Positions 1 to 8,336 are shown, numbered from the stretch's first letter. The stretch: 64,000 bases of DNA from Gammaproteobacteria bacterium (GCA_030831165.1 JAURLP010000033.1:62001-126000); one strand, 5' to 3'. A program made the numbers and translations. The notes: generated from the letters alone by a model not told the origin.

Positions 1-331
1 CACCTTCATAAATTAATATGGCTCGGGGTTTATAGGTCAAGGTAATTCGATCCAGGTAGTACAAGACATCATTCATAACACTGCCGCCAAATCCTCTGGA
101 GATAACTGTCAGCGGGGCCAGGGCAGCCTGTGCCTGATCATTCCAGCGTGCAATGCTGGAGCTCCCTGTTAAAACAATTGCACCTTCAGGCGGTGGATGT
201 AGGCGGTCCTGGTGTTCGAAATTGAGGATAGTCTCCTCATAGCGCTTGGGGTCCGGTAGTTGCTGCGCGTGGGCAAGTTGTGCGAGACAAGTGGCTAACA
301 ATAAGAAAATATAAGAACGGGTAGTATTCAT
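1..331 (-). CDS. SGNH/GDSL-type hydrolase, secreted, C-terminus cut off by window edge
   Basis: Reverse-strand translation from the ATG at 331 runs open to base 1, giving about 110 N-terminal residues. It opens with a signal peptide (MNTTRSYIFLLLATCLAQ, cleavage near AHA-QQ). It continues with the SGNH hydrolase block I variant TGSSSIARW near residue 50 and the block II-like stretch ISRGFGGSVMND, where the Gly would contribute to the oxyanion hole. The first Ser of GSSS is the expected nucleophile. Families with this signature are esterases or acyl hydrolases acting in the periplasm or outside the cell. The Asn block and the catalytic Asp-His pair lie beyond the edge, so the substrate and completeness cannot be judged. 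Confidence 0.8.
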   Translation of the reverse strand, partial: MNTTRSYIFLLLATCLAQLAHAQQLPDPKRYEETILNFEHQDRLHPPPEGAIVLTGSSSIARWNDQAQAALAPLTVISRGFGGSVMNDVLYYLDRITLTYKPRAILIYEG

Positions 332-521
332 TAGAGGCTTACCTGTGTAGTGAGTGATAGTTGCTCAGGGCATCTTATGGACATTATGGAAGTGCTGGTC
401 ACCCTATTCAAGCGACTTGCTCTTGTTTGATCCAAGATTGCTCTTTAATGTCATCTCTGCTTCATAAAACATCATGTGTTTTTTTATATGTTGTGACAAC
501 TGTCTTTAAGATCAAAATTAA

Positions 522-1421
522 TTACAGGTTTAACCAGCGTTGCGAAAGGGCAGTGCTCAACCCCAACTGTTTTGACAAATTTGAAAAGGCATTATGGTCG
601 ACACCCTGCCAGCTTAAATTTTCAAGCAAGGCCTCCAGATGATCCTGTAAATGCATGTCACAAACCACGGTTGTTAATAATTTATTCAAGGGCAGCATGG
701 CTTTATGGGCATGCAGAAGTGCTTGAACTCTTGAAGCTCCTCGAAATTTCATGTCAGAAATAGATTCAATATTTTCCAGTATTGTGTCGATCGTGGGATA
801 TTTTTTGAGAATCCTGGAGGCCGTTGTATATCCAACGCCTGGAATACCTGGAATATTGTCAACTTTGTCTCCTGATAGAGCCAGCAGATCAGGTATTTGT
901 TCAGGTCCTACCCCAAACTGTTTTTCTATGCCGCGGCGGTTCAATACGGTGCCTCTGGCAAAGTCCCACCAGGCATCTTCTTCGCCGACTATAAGCTGGG
1001 TTAGATCTTTATCCGCACTAACGACGGTAATGGCAAAGCCCTGGTCTCTGAAATAACTGGATAGAGAGCCGATAATGTCATCGGCCTCATAGCGGTTGCT
1101 GCCAAATTCAGGAATGCCTACTGCCTGGCAAAATTGCCGGCACTGGGCAAATTGATGCTTCAATTCTGCTGGGGCCGGAGGCCTGTTGGCCTTGTATTCT
1201 GGATAAAGTTCTCGCCGATATGATTCTGTTTGGCTGGCATCAAAAGCACAGGCGATATACTTTGGCTGTTTTTGCTTCAATAATTGAAACAGAAAATCAC
1301 CAAAGCCAAATATTGCGTTGCTGGGATTACCCTGGCTATCGGTTATTGAATCGTCATAAACGTGCCAGGCACGGAAAATATAAATACTGGAGTCAATTAA
1401 ATAAGCGCGAGGCAATGGCAT
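522..1421 (-). CDS. 5'-3' exonuclease / flap endonuclease family (ExoIX/Xni-like or Pol I N-domain-like)
   Basis: This 299-residue protein matches the stand-alone 5'-3' exonuclease family. It has the N-terminal PIN-like domain (LIDSSIYIFRAWH near residue 8; AFDASQTESYRREL near 60), the metal-binding clusters YEADDIIG (about 111) and VSADKDLTQL (about 134), and the helix-hairpin-helix segment GDKVDNIPGIPGVG (about 184). The acidic residues that bind two metals appear present. Such enzymes cut 5' flaps or degrade DNA 5' to 3' in the cytoplasm during repair or RNA-primer removal. It lacks polymerase domains. It starts at the ATG at 1421, divergent from the TlpA-like gene with an 80-bp gap. Whether it is orthologous to E. 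coli Xni cannot be settled by eye. Confidence 0.9.
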   Translation of the reverse strand: MPLPRAYLIDSSIYIFRAWHVYDDSITDSQGNPSNAIFGFGDFLFQLLKQKQPKYIACAFDASQTESYRRELYPEYKANRPPAPAELKHQFAQCRQFCQAVGIPEFGSNRYEADDIIGSLSSYFRDQGFAITVVSADKDLTQLIVGEEDAWWDFARGTVLNRRGIEKQFGVGPEQIPDLLALSGDKVDNIPGIPGVGYTTASRILKKYPTIDTILENIESISDMKFRGASRVQALLHAHKAMLPLNKLLTTVVCDMHLQDHLEALLENLSWQGVDHNAFSNLSKQLGLSTALSQRWLNL

Positions 1422-1501
1422 GATCGAATTCTAACTGTTTATGCAAACCGGGAACAAACTTTTTGCTATGATTAGACTTCATAAACCAACGAATCACTAA
1501 T

Positions 1502-2026
1502 ATGTATCAAGCACTAAGAAACATAATTATTGTTATAGCACCGCTTCTCTTGATCTGGTCTTGCTCAGATGTTGAAAACCGTCCTTTACAAAGCGGGAGT
1601 ATTACGATTTCCGACATACAATTCGAGGCAACAGGAGATGCTGCTACTTTTCAGGATTTAAGCGGAACGCCCATTGAGCTGTCGAACTTTAGCGGTCGCA
1701 AGGTGGTAGTGAATTACTGGGCAACCTGGTGCGCGCCCTGCATCAGGGAAATACCCGCATTAAGTAGAGCTGCAGAAATACTGGGGCCTGAAGGTTACGT
1801 ATTTTTGCTGGCCTCTGATGAACCTTTGGAAACCATTACTTCTTTTATTGCTGAAAATGAATTTAATGGCAATTTCATCAAATTGAATACTTTTTTTGCC
1901 ACACATGGTATTCAGGCTTTACCCAGCACTGTGTTTTATGATGAGTCGGGGCAGGAAATAAAAAGCTGGTTGGGGGCCTATGAATGGGACAGTCCCGAGC
2001 TTTTATCAGAATTAAGAGCATTGTAG
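1502..2026 (+). CDS. TlpA/ResA-like thioredoxin-fold lipoprotein
   Basis: The N-terminus has a hydrophobic segment ending in a lipobox-like IWSC with Cys21, suggesting a membrane-anchored periplasmic lipoprotein. A thioredoxin-like domain follows, with the redox motif WCAPC (Cys77 and Cys80) after VVNYWATW, and a cis-Pro candidate in ALPSTVF near residue 140. TlpA/ResA proteins reduce disulfides in the periplasm, often for cytochrome c or copper-protein maturation. At 174 residues it has the usual length. The FAD reductase gene begins 12 bases downstream, so the two may be co-transcribed, though a functional link is only inferred. The partner is unknown. Confidence 0.88.
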   Translation: MYQALRNIIIVIAPLLLIWSCSDVENRPLQSGSITISDIQFEATGDAATFQDLSGTPIELSNFSGRKVVVNYWATWCAPCIREIPALSRAAEILGPEGYVFLLASDEPLETITSFIAENEFNGNFIKLNTFFATHGIQALPSTVFYDESGQEIKSWLGAYEWDSPELLSELRAL

Positions 2027-2038
2027 AAGGGGAAGTGT

Positions 2039-3277
2039 TTGCATAATCAACGTTGCATTATTGTTGGGGCCAGTCACGCTGCTGGTGAACTTTGCATCAG
2101 TCTGCGAAAAGAAGGCTGGACAGGTAGCATCACAGTGATAGGAGATGAGAATTATCTTCCATATAACCGGCCACCACTATCTAAGACTTTTTTGGCCGGA
2201 GAAAAAAGTATCGATGATCTGCTAATACGTCATGCGGAAGCGTATACAAAAGCCGATATAGAAATGAAGTTGGGCTGTCGAGTAGAGAAAATTGATCGAA
2301 GACGTAAAGAGATTTTATTAAATACTGGTGAAACCCTCGGTTATGACAAGCTAGTTTTAACAACAGGTGCCCGACCAAGAACTATGGATATGCCTGGGGC
2401 TGAGCCTGAAAATGTTTTTTATCTGCGCAGTATTGAGGATGCTGATCACATACGGCCTTTTATTCAAGATGGGCGGCGTGCCGTTATAATCGGCGGCGGT
2501 TACATTGGCTTGGAGACTGCAGCCATGCTGGTTTCCACGGGCATGCATGTGACTTTGCTAGAACGAGATCCGCGTATTCTTAATCGTGTGGCAGCACCTG
2601 AAATTTCCCAGTTTTTTTCAAGAATCCATACAGAAGAGGGGGTCGAATTATTTACCGGCGTCGAAATCAGTGAATTAAAAGCTGATGAAAAAGCTGAAAA
2701 GGTTAAAGCGGTTGTCTGTAGTGATGGTAGACGTTTTGATGCTGACCTGCTGATTATAGGAATTGGTGTAATCACTAATTCTGAACTGGCCCAGGAGGCT
2801 GGACTGGAAATTAATAATGGCATTGTGGTTAATGCTTTCGCTGAAACGAGTGATCCTGATATTCTGGCTGCAGGAGATTGCAGCTATCACTTTAATAAAC
2901 ATTATCAGCGCTGGTTGCGTCTGGAATCCATTCAAAATGCTGTTGAACAAGCCAAGGTTGCAGCGAGGACAATCTGCGGAAAACCCCAAGAATATGACCA
3001 AATACCCTGGTTCTGGTCAGACCAATATGACTTGAAATTACAGATAGCGGGCTTATCAGAGGGTTATGATAATTTAATTATTCGTGGCGACTTGTCTGCA
3101 GGAAGAAAAATGGCAGTGTTTTATTTCAAGGCAAATAATTTAATTGCGGTGGATGCGGTTAATAGTCCACAAGAGTTCATGTTTGGAAAGAGGGCTTTGG
3201 CACAATTTTCAAAACTGGATATAAATAAACTGGCGGATGTTGCAGTACCGATGAAAGAACTGATATTGCAGGATTAA
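2039..3277 (+). CDS. FAD-dependent ferredoxin/rubredoxin reductase (putidaredoxin reductase type)
   Basis: The 412-residue protein has the two-dinucleotide-fold layout of this family: an FAD site at the N-terminus (IIVGASHAAGE), the substrate-side motif LPYNRPPLSK near residue 44, an NAD(P)H fold with IIGGGYIGLETAA near 149, the FAD motif ILAAGDCS near 280, and a C-terminal reductase domain. These enzymes pass electrons from NADH to a small [2Fe-2S] ferredoxin or rubredoxin that feeds P450s or Rieske oxygenases. The start is a TTG at 2039, chosen because AAGGGGAAG lies just upstream and the FAD motif begins a few residues in. A matching ferredoxin gene sits 0.8 kb downstream; no terminal oxygenase is visible. 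Confidence 0.92.
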   Translation: MHNQRCIIVGASHAAGELCISLRKEGWTGSITVIGDENYLPYNRPPLSKTFLAGEKSIDDLLIRHAEAYTKADIEMKLGCRVEKIDRRRKEILLNTGETLGYDKLVLTTGARPRTMDMPGAEPENVFYLRSIEDADHIRPFIQDGRRAVIIGGGYIGLETAAMLVSTGMHVTLLERDPRILNRVAAPEISQFFSRIHTEEGVELFTGVEISELKADEKAEKVKAVVCSDGRRFDADLLIIGIGVITNSELAQEAGLEINNGIVVNAFAETSDPDILAAGDCSYHFNKHYQRWLRLESIQNAVEQAKVAARTICGKPQEYDQIPWFWSDQYDLKLQIAGLSEGYDNLIIRGDLSAGRKMAVFYFKANNLIAVDAVNSPQEFMFGKRALAQFSKLDINKLADVAVPMKELILQD

Positions 3278-3379
3278 ACTGCTTGCAGGGTTTGTACCTG
3301 AGCTATTTTTTCTGCAATAAATCTCTCTTCAGTATGTTTTCTCTCCAGATAATAAGTTAAGGCTGGATAGCAAATTAAT

Positions 3380-3916
3380 TCAAAAAGAAAAAGCAGCCCC
3401 GAAAGGAACTACTTCACTGGTTCCTTTCCAAGCAGCTATATCACTATCCAAATCAAAAGATAGCTGTAAGCTGACATAAATGAAGATGCCCAAAGACCAA
3501 CACAACAAGGTTAAAAAGGCTCTGGTTTGGAGAGCAAAGACATCGAAGACAAATAAAGTCCCTCCACCAAAAGTGAAGAAAACCAATAAGCTATAAAAAA
3601 GCATTCCGGCCATGCCATCTATGTCATAAGACAACCAGGCAAAAACCACAGCGACAATAGCGAATAATAAAAAGCGAAAAATTCGCATGAATCTATTATT
3701 AGCTTTAATCAGAAGCGGCAACACAATAAGTACGCCGCTGGCAACGGCAAGAAACTCTGCCTGGATAATGTACCCAAGAACTTCTTGGCTTGTCCAAAAG
3801 ATATAGCGGCCATTAAATACCAATGAGAAGTTAAAGATAATAGCCATTATCAAGAGAGGAGTGGCTGCAGCCAAGCAATAGGCCATTACTTGATTTCGCT
3901 GGATCTTAGGTTTCAT
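3380..3916 (-). CDS. Small integral membrane protein, unknown function
   Basis: I do not recognise this family. From the ATG at 3916 it encodes 178 residues with about five hydrophobic segments (roughly residues 12-33, 46-69, 77-95, 101-126 and 134-152), typical of an inner-membrane protein. An upstream in-frame ATG at 4015 would add 33 polar, Cys-containing residues that do not look like a transmembrane start, so I prefer 3916 (MKPKIQRNQ, positively charged before the first helix). It is convergent with the reductase gene and divergent from the ferredoxin gene, so it sits between two likely redox partners without being in their operon. Confidence 0.6.
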   Translation of the reverse strand: MKPKIQRNQVMAYCLAAATPLLIMAIIFNFSLVFNGRYIFWTSQEVLGYIIQAEFLAVASGVLIVLPLLIKANNRFMRIFRFLLFAIVAVVFAWLSYDIDGMAGMLFYSLLVFFTFGGGTLFVFDVFALQTRAFLTLLCWSLGIFIYVSLQLSFDLDSDIAAWKGTSEVVPFGAAFSF

Positions 3917-4047
3917 AGAGTTGAACCTGATATTTTTTATTAATTTAAGAGTGCAGCTGAAACATTGGGTGGATTTATTAGTGTCAACGATAAGAAATAT
4001 TAGAGGAAGATGCAATTTTTAATCTTTTTAACGCTCAGCTTTGGTAC

Positions 4048-4075
4048 TTTAACTGACAATCTAAAGCGGTATAAT
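4048..4075 (+). promoter_or_regulatory. Candidate sigma-70 promoter for the ferredoxin gene
   Basis: A perfect TATAAT at 4070-4075 is preceded by TTTAAC at 4048-4053 with a 16-base spacer. It lies 46 bases upstream of the ferredoxin ATG. The ferredoxin can therefore be expressed independently of the reductase. Confidence 0.5.
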
Positions 4076-4121
4076 GCCCTCCTATTATTTTTTCCATTAA
4101 CAGTTCAATACGGAGTGTACG

Positions 4122-4442
4122 ATGCCTTTAGTTACTTATATCAGTCATGATGGGACCACCACTGAAATAGAAGTCCCGGTTGGAAATTCTGTCATGCAAG
4201 GTGCCGTTGATAATATGCTTGATGGCATCATTGCTGAATGTGGAGGCTCATGCAGTTGCGCGACTTGTCATTGTTACATTGATGAAGCCTGGTTGGGGAA
4301 AGTTCCTCCTGCCAGTGAAATGGAAAAAGACATGCTGCAATGTGTACTCGAACCCCAGGATAACAGCCGCCTGAGTTGCCAGATTAACGTGACTGATGAG
4401 TTGGATGGCTTGGTTATAAGGCTCCCGGAATCACAATTTTGA
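4122..4442 (+). CDS. [2Fe-2S] ferredoxin, adrenodoxin/putidaredoxin type
   Basis: A 106-residue ferredoxin of the vertebrate/putidaredoxin class. The cluster ligands are Cys40, Cys46 and Cys49 (ECGGSCSCATCH, C-x5-C-x2-C) plus Cys86 in RLSCQI. Two further Cys, 44 and 51, lie inside the loop. The family carries single electrons from an FAD reductase to a cytochrome P450 or similar oxygenase in the cytoplasm; the reductase at 2039-3277 is the obvious partner. The ATG at 4122 is preceded by CGGAG. The gene has its own promoter and is followed by a strong terminator at 4541-4577, so it appears to be a monocistronic unit. The electron acceptor is not encoded nearby. Confidence 0.93.
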   Translation: MPLVTYISHDGTTTEIEVPVGNSVMQGAVDNMLDGIIAECGGSCSCATCHCYIDEAWLGKVPPASEMEKDMLQCVLEPQDNSRLSCQINVTDELDGLVIRLPESQF

Positions 4443-4540
4443 TTATTTTTAAATGTGGGGGAACTTTTATTGTCTGATAGGTTCCAATTAAATGTGCCCA
4501 GAAATTAATGGTACACCCCCTTAATCTTTTAGAAACTCTT

Positions 4541-4577
4541 AAAAAAACCCGCTAACTACCCACTAGCGGGTTTTTTT
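4541..4577. terminator. Rho-independent terminator, bidirectional in form
   Basis: Stem CCCGCTA (4548-4554) pairs with TAGCGGG (4564-4570) around a 9-base loop, flanked by seven A on the left and seven T on the right. It lies about 100 bases after the ferredoxin stop codon and ends that unit. Confidence 0.9.
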
Positions 4578-4661
4578 GTGAGCTTCTTAACGGTTTCAAA
4601 GCATTTATACCACTAGAATTCGCCTACATAGAAAAAAAATCAGTAGCAGGTATAAAGCGCC

Positions 4662-4889
4662 ATGATCAATTACTCTCAGAATACTAACAAGCAAACGTTA
4701 TCAGCTTCACCGGTTTCTTCTGCTGGCCTGGCTAAACAGCAGGGCACATCAGAGGCATTACAGGATTTGATTGATATTCTTAAGCAGAACTATGCCAGCG
4801 ATTGCCTGAATTGCTCGGGTACTGGCATTAACCTGAAAAATCATGCCTGTGAATTTTGTCAGGGCTTGGGAAAGACATCCCATAAGTAA
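4662..4889 (+). CDS. 75-aa protein with a double CxxCxGxG zinc-binding motif
   Basis: The short protein has a polar N-terminal half, a helix-like segment (ALQDLIDILKQNYASD) and a C-terminal pair of motifs, CLNCSGTG at residues 48-55 and CEFCQGLG at 63-70. This spacing is that of half a DnaJ-type cysteine-rich zinc finger, able to bind one Zn. No J-domain is present. It stands alone between the ferredoxin terminator and the convergent MocA-like gene, with AGGT-type ribosome-binding bases ahead of the ATG. Similar mini zinc-ribbon proteins act as chaperone accessories or regulators, but no function can be assigned here. Confidence 0.7.
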   Translation: MINYSQNTNKQTLSASPVSSAGLAKQQGTSEALQDLIDILKQNYASDCLNCSGTGINLKNHACEFCQGLGKTSHK

Positions 4890-4907
4890 AAAATCCACAT
4901 TTGCCGT

Positions 4908-5489
4908 TCATTGTTTTTTAAGGGCTTCACTAGTATCAATGTCCTGAATAATTCCCCAGTCAGAACATTCCATTACATACAATTTCTCTTTATGGCGTGT
5001 CAGTAGATTTCTTGCCCCCTGATCCCCGCTTAAGGCAGATAATTCTTGAAAAAATGACGATCGGAAGCCAACCGGGTTTCCCATTCTCCCCTGACAAACA
5101 GGTCTTACCATGGCGTGTTCCAGTAGAGCTTTTTGTATGCTTTGATAAGTACTGCTTTGCACATAAGGCATATCAGCCAAGCCAATTACAGCTGCATCCC
5201 AGTTTTGGGCATATAGCATTGCGGCAGCCAGGGAATGCCCCATACCTTTACTGGCTTGTTCCGCAAAGCATAAAGTCCACTGACTTTGGTAGTGCCGACC
5301 AAATTCTTCATCACCAGGATGCAAGACCAGTATTCGCTGGTGAAAGCTATCAGGTATTTTATTTAAGGTGGTATCCAATAAGGTCTCACCACTTTGTAAT
5401 AACGCTTTACGTTTATCTGCATTAAAACGAGTGCTGTAACCGGCAGCTAAAATAATGATGCCAATATTGTCAGTCTCGGATTCAGACAC
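4908..5489 (-). CDS. MobA/MocA-like nucleotidyltransferase for molybdenum cofactor
   Basis: This 193-residue protein carries the NTP-transferase signature IIILAAGYSTRFNADKRK near residue 10, GLADMPYV near 102 (metal-binding Asp), and the GNPVGF and GDQGARNLL motifs of the MocA/MobA group. MocA transfers CMP to molybdopterin, and MobA transfers GMP. The pairing with xdhC favours the cytidylyl or hydroxylase-type cofactor, but the nucleotide is an inference. The gene overlaps the end of xdhC by 8 bases, which implies translational coupling. It converges on the small zinc-motif gene. No xanthine or CO dehydrogenase structural gene is present in the window. Confidence 0.85.
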   Translation of the reverse strand: MSESETDNIGIIILAAGYSTRFNADKRKALLQSGETLLDTTLNKIPDSFHQRILVLHPGDEEFGRHYQSQWTLCFAEQASKGMGHSLAAAMLYAQNWDAAVIGLADMPYVQSSTYQSIQKALLEHAMVRPVCQGRMGNPVGFRSSFFQELSALSGDQGARNLLTRHKEKLYVMECSDWGIIQDIDTSEALKKQ

Positions 5490-6447
5490 GGCTGTCGTTG
5501 CGTAATTTCGCGCGTAGCATGGTTAGTTCTGCAAGTATGGATATGGCGATCTCAGGGGGTGTTTTGCTTCCAATATTCAGACCGACTGGCGCATGTAGTT
5601 TATTAATATTTTCCAATGGGATATCAAGTTCCTGCAGGCGCTCTTTGCGATTTTCTGTGGTTCGTGCAGAACCCATTGCGCCGATATAGAAAGCATCCAT
5701 CTGCAAGGCTTCCATCAGAGCCATGTCATCAATTCTGGGATCGTGGCACAGTGCAACAATTGCCGTTTGTTGATCAATATTTTTACTGCGCAGCCAGTCA
5801 TCGGGCATCATGCTGGATAACTCCAGGTCTTGTAAGGGAAAGCTCTCGAGTAGTTCCTGGCGAGGATCACAAATAGCGACTTCGTAATCCAGACCCTGAG
5901 CCATTTCACTCAAATAATAAGCGACTTGAACAGCACCAATAAGTAAAAGCTGAAACGAGGGGCCGTAACTATGCTGCATCATATCCCCGCTGATGCTCAG
6001 AGCTTCACTTTGGTCTGTATGGAGTAGCCTGGTTTCACCAGTTTTAAGGTTGACAACACGCTTGATTAATTTTCTGCTGGCAACAGACTCAGCAAGTTCC
6101 TCATAGATAGCCGCATGTGAACTATTCAGAGGTTCGATAACGACTTCCAGTTGGCCTCCACAAGGTAAGCCAAGTTTAAGTACATCCTCAACTGCAACAC
6201 CATAGCTAATGCGTTCGGGTTTATTTTTGGCCAATTCACCCTTAAAGATGCTTTCCCGCAAGTCATCTTCTACGCATCCTCCGGAAAGGGATCCGCAATA
6301 TTGACCATCTTCATTACATGCCAGTAGCGAGCCAACTGGGCGAGGTGAGGAGCCAAAGGTTGAGATAATTGTACATAGCCAGCAATGTTTGCCGGCCTTA
6401 AGCCAGAGGCTAAGTTGCACAATGACTTGTTGATCCATGCTGTTCAT
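5482..6447 (-). CDS. xdhC: XdhC/CoxI family molybdenum-hydroxylase maturation factor
   Basis: The 321-residue protein has the XdhC N-terminal domain (CTIISTFGSSPRPVGS near residue 25; GGCVEDDL near 56; GLPCGGQLEVVIEP near 93) and a C-terminal Rossmann-like domain (LLIGAVQVAYYLSEMA near 168; FYIGAMGSARTTENR near 251). XdhC binds molybdenum cofactor, promotes its sulfuration and inserts it into xanthine-dehydrogenase-type enzymes in the cytoplasm. It is the first gene of a two-gene unit with the MocA-like enzyme. The target dehydrogenase must lie elsewhere. An ATG four codons later is an alternative start. Confidence 0.92.
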   Translation of the reverse strand: MNSMDQQVIVQLSLWLKAGKHCWLCTIISTFGSSPRPVGSLLACNEDGQYCGSLSGGCVEDDLRESIFKGELAKNKPERISYGVAVEDVLKLGLPCGGQLEVVIEPLNSSHAAIYEELAESVASRKLIKRVVNLKTGETRLLHTDQSEALSISGDMMQHSYGPSFQLLLIGAVQVAYYLSEMAQGLDYEVAICDPRQELLESFPLQDLELSSMMPDDWLRSKNIDQQTAIVALCHDPRIDDMALMEALQMDAFYIGAMGSARTTENRKERLQELDIPLENINKLHAPVGLNIGSKTPPEIAISILAELTMLRAKLRNDSRV

Positions 6448-6704
6448 AATTTTTAGTTTATATCCCGATGATTTATTGCGTTATTTATGTCCAGTTTTAC
6501 AAATTAGGTCATTTTCTTTTCTAATCGCCATTGGCATAAAGTGTATGTCTGTATTGCTTTTCACGGATGGGGAGTATATCAGAGTAATTTGTTATGCTTG
6601 CCCCTTAAGAGTTTAGAGGCGCCTCAGCTGATATTTTACTTGTATCTGCTAGATGAGTCCTTATTTTGATTTCCGTGTTTTTTATAGTTATTTGGTGATG
6701 GCAT

Positions 6705-7466
6705 ATGAAATTTAGACCATGCATTGATTTACACCAGGGTAAGGTTGTTCAAATCGTGGGAGCTTCTTTGCAAGATACTAACCAATCTTCTCTTGAAATC
6801 AATTTCATCAGCACAAGTTCTTCTGTGGAATATGCAAAGTTATATCAGAAAGACGGCTTGATGGGCGGGCATCTGGTTTCTTTAGGGACAGGTAATCAGC
6901 AAGCGGCTCTAGATGCCCTTGCGGCTTTTCCAGGAGGTTTACAATATGGCGGTGGCGTCAATCCGGAAAATGCAGCCATCTTTCTGGAAGCAGGTGCCAG
7001 TCATGTCATTGTGACTTCTTACGTGTTTGATTCAGGAAAAATAGATTTTGATAGGATGCGTCAGTTGCTGGACGTGACAGGTAAGGATAAATTGGTTCTG
7101 GATTTAAGCTGCCGCCAGCGCGATGGAAGCTATTATGTCGTGACAGACCGTTGGCAGAACTTCACTGAAGAAAAAGTTGATAAGGAATTGTTGGAAACCT
7201 TGTCTGACTATTGCTCCGAATTTCTGGTACACGGTGTTGATGTGGAAGGGAAACAACAAGGGATAGAAGAGGATTTGATTCGTTTATTGGGGAGATATTC
7301 TCCATTGCCAGTAACATATGCGGGCGGCGTGAAAAGACTTAGTGATCTGGACCTCGTCAAGTCGCTTGGACAGGATAGAGTCGATCTTACCATTGGCAGT
7401 GCGCTGGATATTTTTGGGGGACAGGTGCCTTATGCTGATGTGCTCATGTGGTTAAAAAATAATTAA
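6705..7466 (+). CDS. hisA: Eukaryotic-type HisA: phosphoribosyl-formimino-AICAR ribotide isomerase
   Basis: The 253-residue TIM-barrel protein starts MKFRPCIDLHQGKVVQIVG and contains QYGGGVN near residue 84, LDLSCRQRDG near 144, VTDRWQ, FLVHGVDVEGK near 172 and YAGGV near 206. These are hallmarks of the eukaryotic HIS6 form of the isomerase, which differs from ordinary bacterial HisA. It catalyses the ProFAR-to-PRFAR step of histidine biosynthesis in the cytoplasm. It stands alone, with no other his gene in the window, about 250 bases downstream of divergent xdhC. It may replace the usual HisA or act as a second copy. The catalytic Asp8 in CIDLHQG is present. Confidence 0.88.
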   Translation: MKFRPCIDLHQGKVVQIVGASLQDTNQSSLEINFISTSSSVEYAKLYQKDGLMGGHLVSLGTGNQQAALDALAAFPGGLQYGGGVNPENAAIFLEAGASHVIVTSYVFDSGKIDFDRMRQLLDVTGKDKLVLDLSCRQRDGSYYVVTDRWQNFTEEKVDKELLETLSDYCSEFLVHGVDVEGKQQGIEEDLIRLLGRYSPLPVTYAGGVKRLSDLDLVKSLGQDRVDLTIGSALDIFGGQVPYADVLMWLKNN

Positions 7467-7736
7467 AAAAGTGCATTCAGAGTCAAGTCATTCAGTGAGA
7501 TGTCAGCTAGTAAGAGTTGCTAAAATTGATGTCTGGCCAAATTTTACTGATCGAGTCTTGATCAAAGTAGATTAGCGCCAGCTTACTATCAAATTTTATG
7601 GATAATTATGCATTCAGCCGATATTAAGAGTCATAATGCTCTAATTCATTGATCTTAATACTGTTAGGTGGCACATGGACTTTAGGCCATAATATCCACT
7701 TATTGGGACACAATCAGGAAATACCGGGTTTAATTA

Positions 7737-8336
7737 ATGTTGGAATTGGTATTGGCCTCGGCATCACCTCGAAGGCTGAATTTACTTGAAGCCTTAGGTC
7801 TAAAATGTGCTGTTTTACCACAGGATATTGATGAAAGCCCTTTGCCTGCGGAAAAACCAGAAAATCTGGTAAAGCGCTTGGCGCTTGCTAAAGCGAAATC
7901 AGCAATTTCGACATTATCTGAAACTGATCACAGACTGGTTTTAGGTTCAGATACTATAGTTGTCTGTGATGGCCAAATATTGGGTAAACCACAGAACAAG
8001 TCGGATGGGCTTGCCATGCTAAAATTACTATCAGGCCGGACCCATAAGGTCTTAACTGCGGTTGCCTTAATGAATCATGTCAAGCAAGCAGAAACGATGT
8101 CGCTTACTGAAGTGAGTTTTACGACATTAAGCGATGATGAAATTGATACATACTGGGAAAGTGGAGAGCCCTTGGGCAAGGCTGGCGCATATGCTGTGCA
8201 GGGCCTGGGCGCAATGCTTGTGAATAAAATTCATGGCAGCTATAGCGGAGTAGTTGGATTGCCGATCTTTGAAACCGTCGACTTACTTAAAAATTTTGGT
8301 GTCGATATAAAGACAATTTTACTAAATCAGCGATGA
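7737..8336 (+). CDS. maf: Maf family nucleoside triphosphate pyrophosphatase
   Basis: A 199-residue Maf protein: LVLASASPRR at the N-terminus, VLGSDTIVVCDGQILGKP near residue 66, SGRTHKVLTAV near 99 and the C-terminal GSYSGVVGLP. Maf enzymes hydrolyse non-canonical or excess dTTP/UTP to monophosphates and are linked to division arrest. The YhdE-type branch is favoured by the usual pairing with yhdP-like genes. Its stop overlaps the yhdP start by four bases (ATGA), a sign of translational coupling. The RNase G gene that often lies between maf and yhdP is absent. The 270 bases upstream hold no gene I can support. Confidence 0.95.
   Translation: MLELVLASASPRRLNLLEALGLKCAVLPQDIDESPLPAEKPENLVKRLALAKAKSAISTLSETDHRLVLGSDTIVVCDGQILGKPQNKSDGLAMLKLLSGRTHKVLTAVALMNHVKQAETMSLTEVSFTTLSDDEIDTYWESGEPLGKAGAYAVQGLGAMLVNKIHGSYSGVVGLPIFETVDLLKNFGVDIKTILLNQR

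Noticed and set aside
361-642. Plus-strand 93-codon reading frame overlapping the exonuclease gene
   Set aside because: It overlaps the 3' end of the well-supported minus-strand exonuclease, has no family resemblance and no ribosome-binding site.
4997-5425. 142-codon plus-strand frame inside the MocA-like gene
   Set aside because: It lies fully antisense to a conserved gene and its translation shows no recognisable motif.
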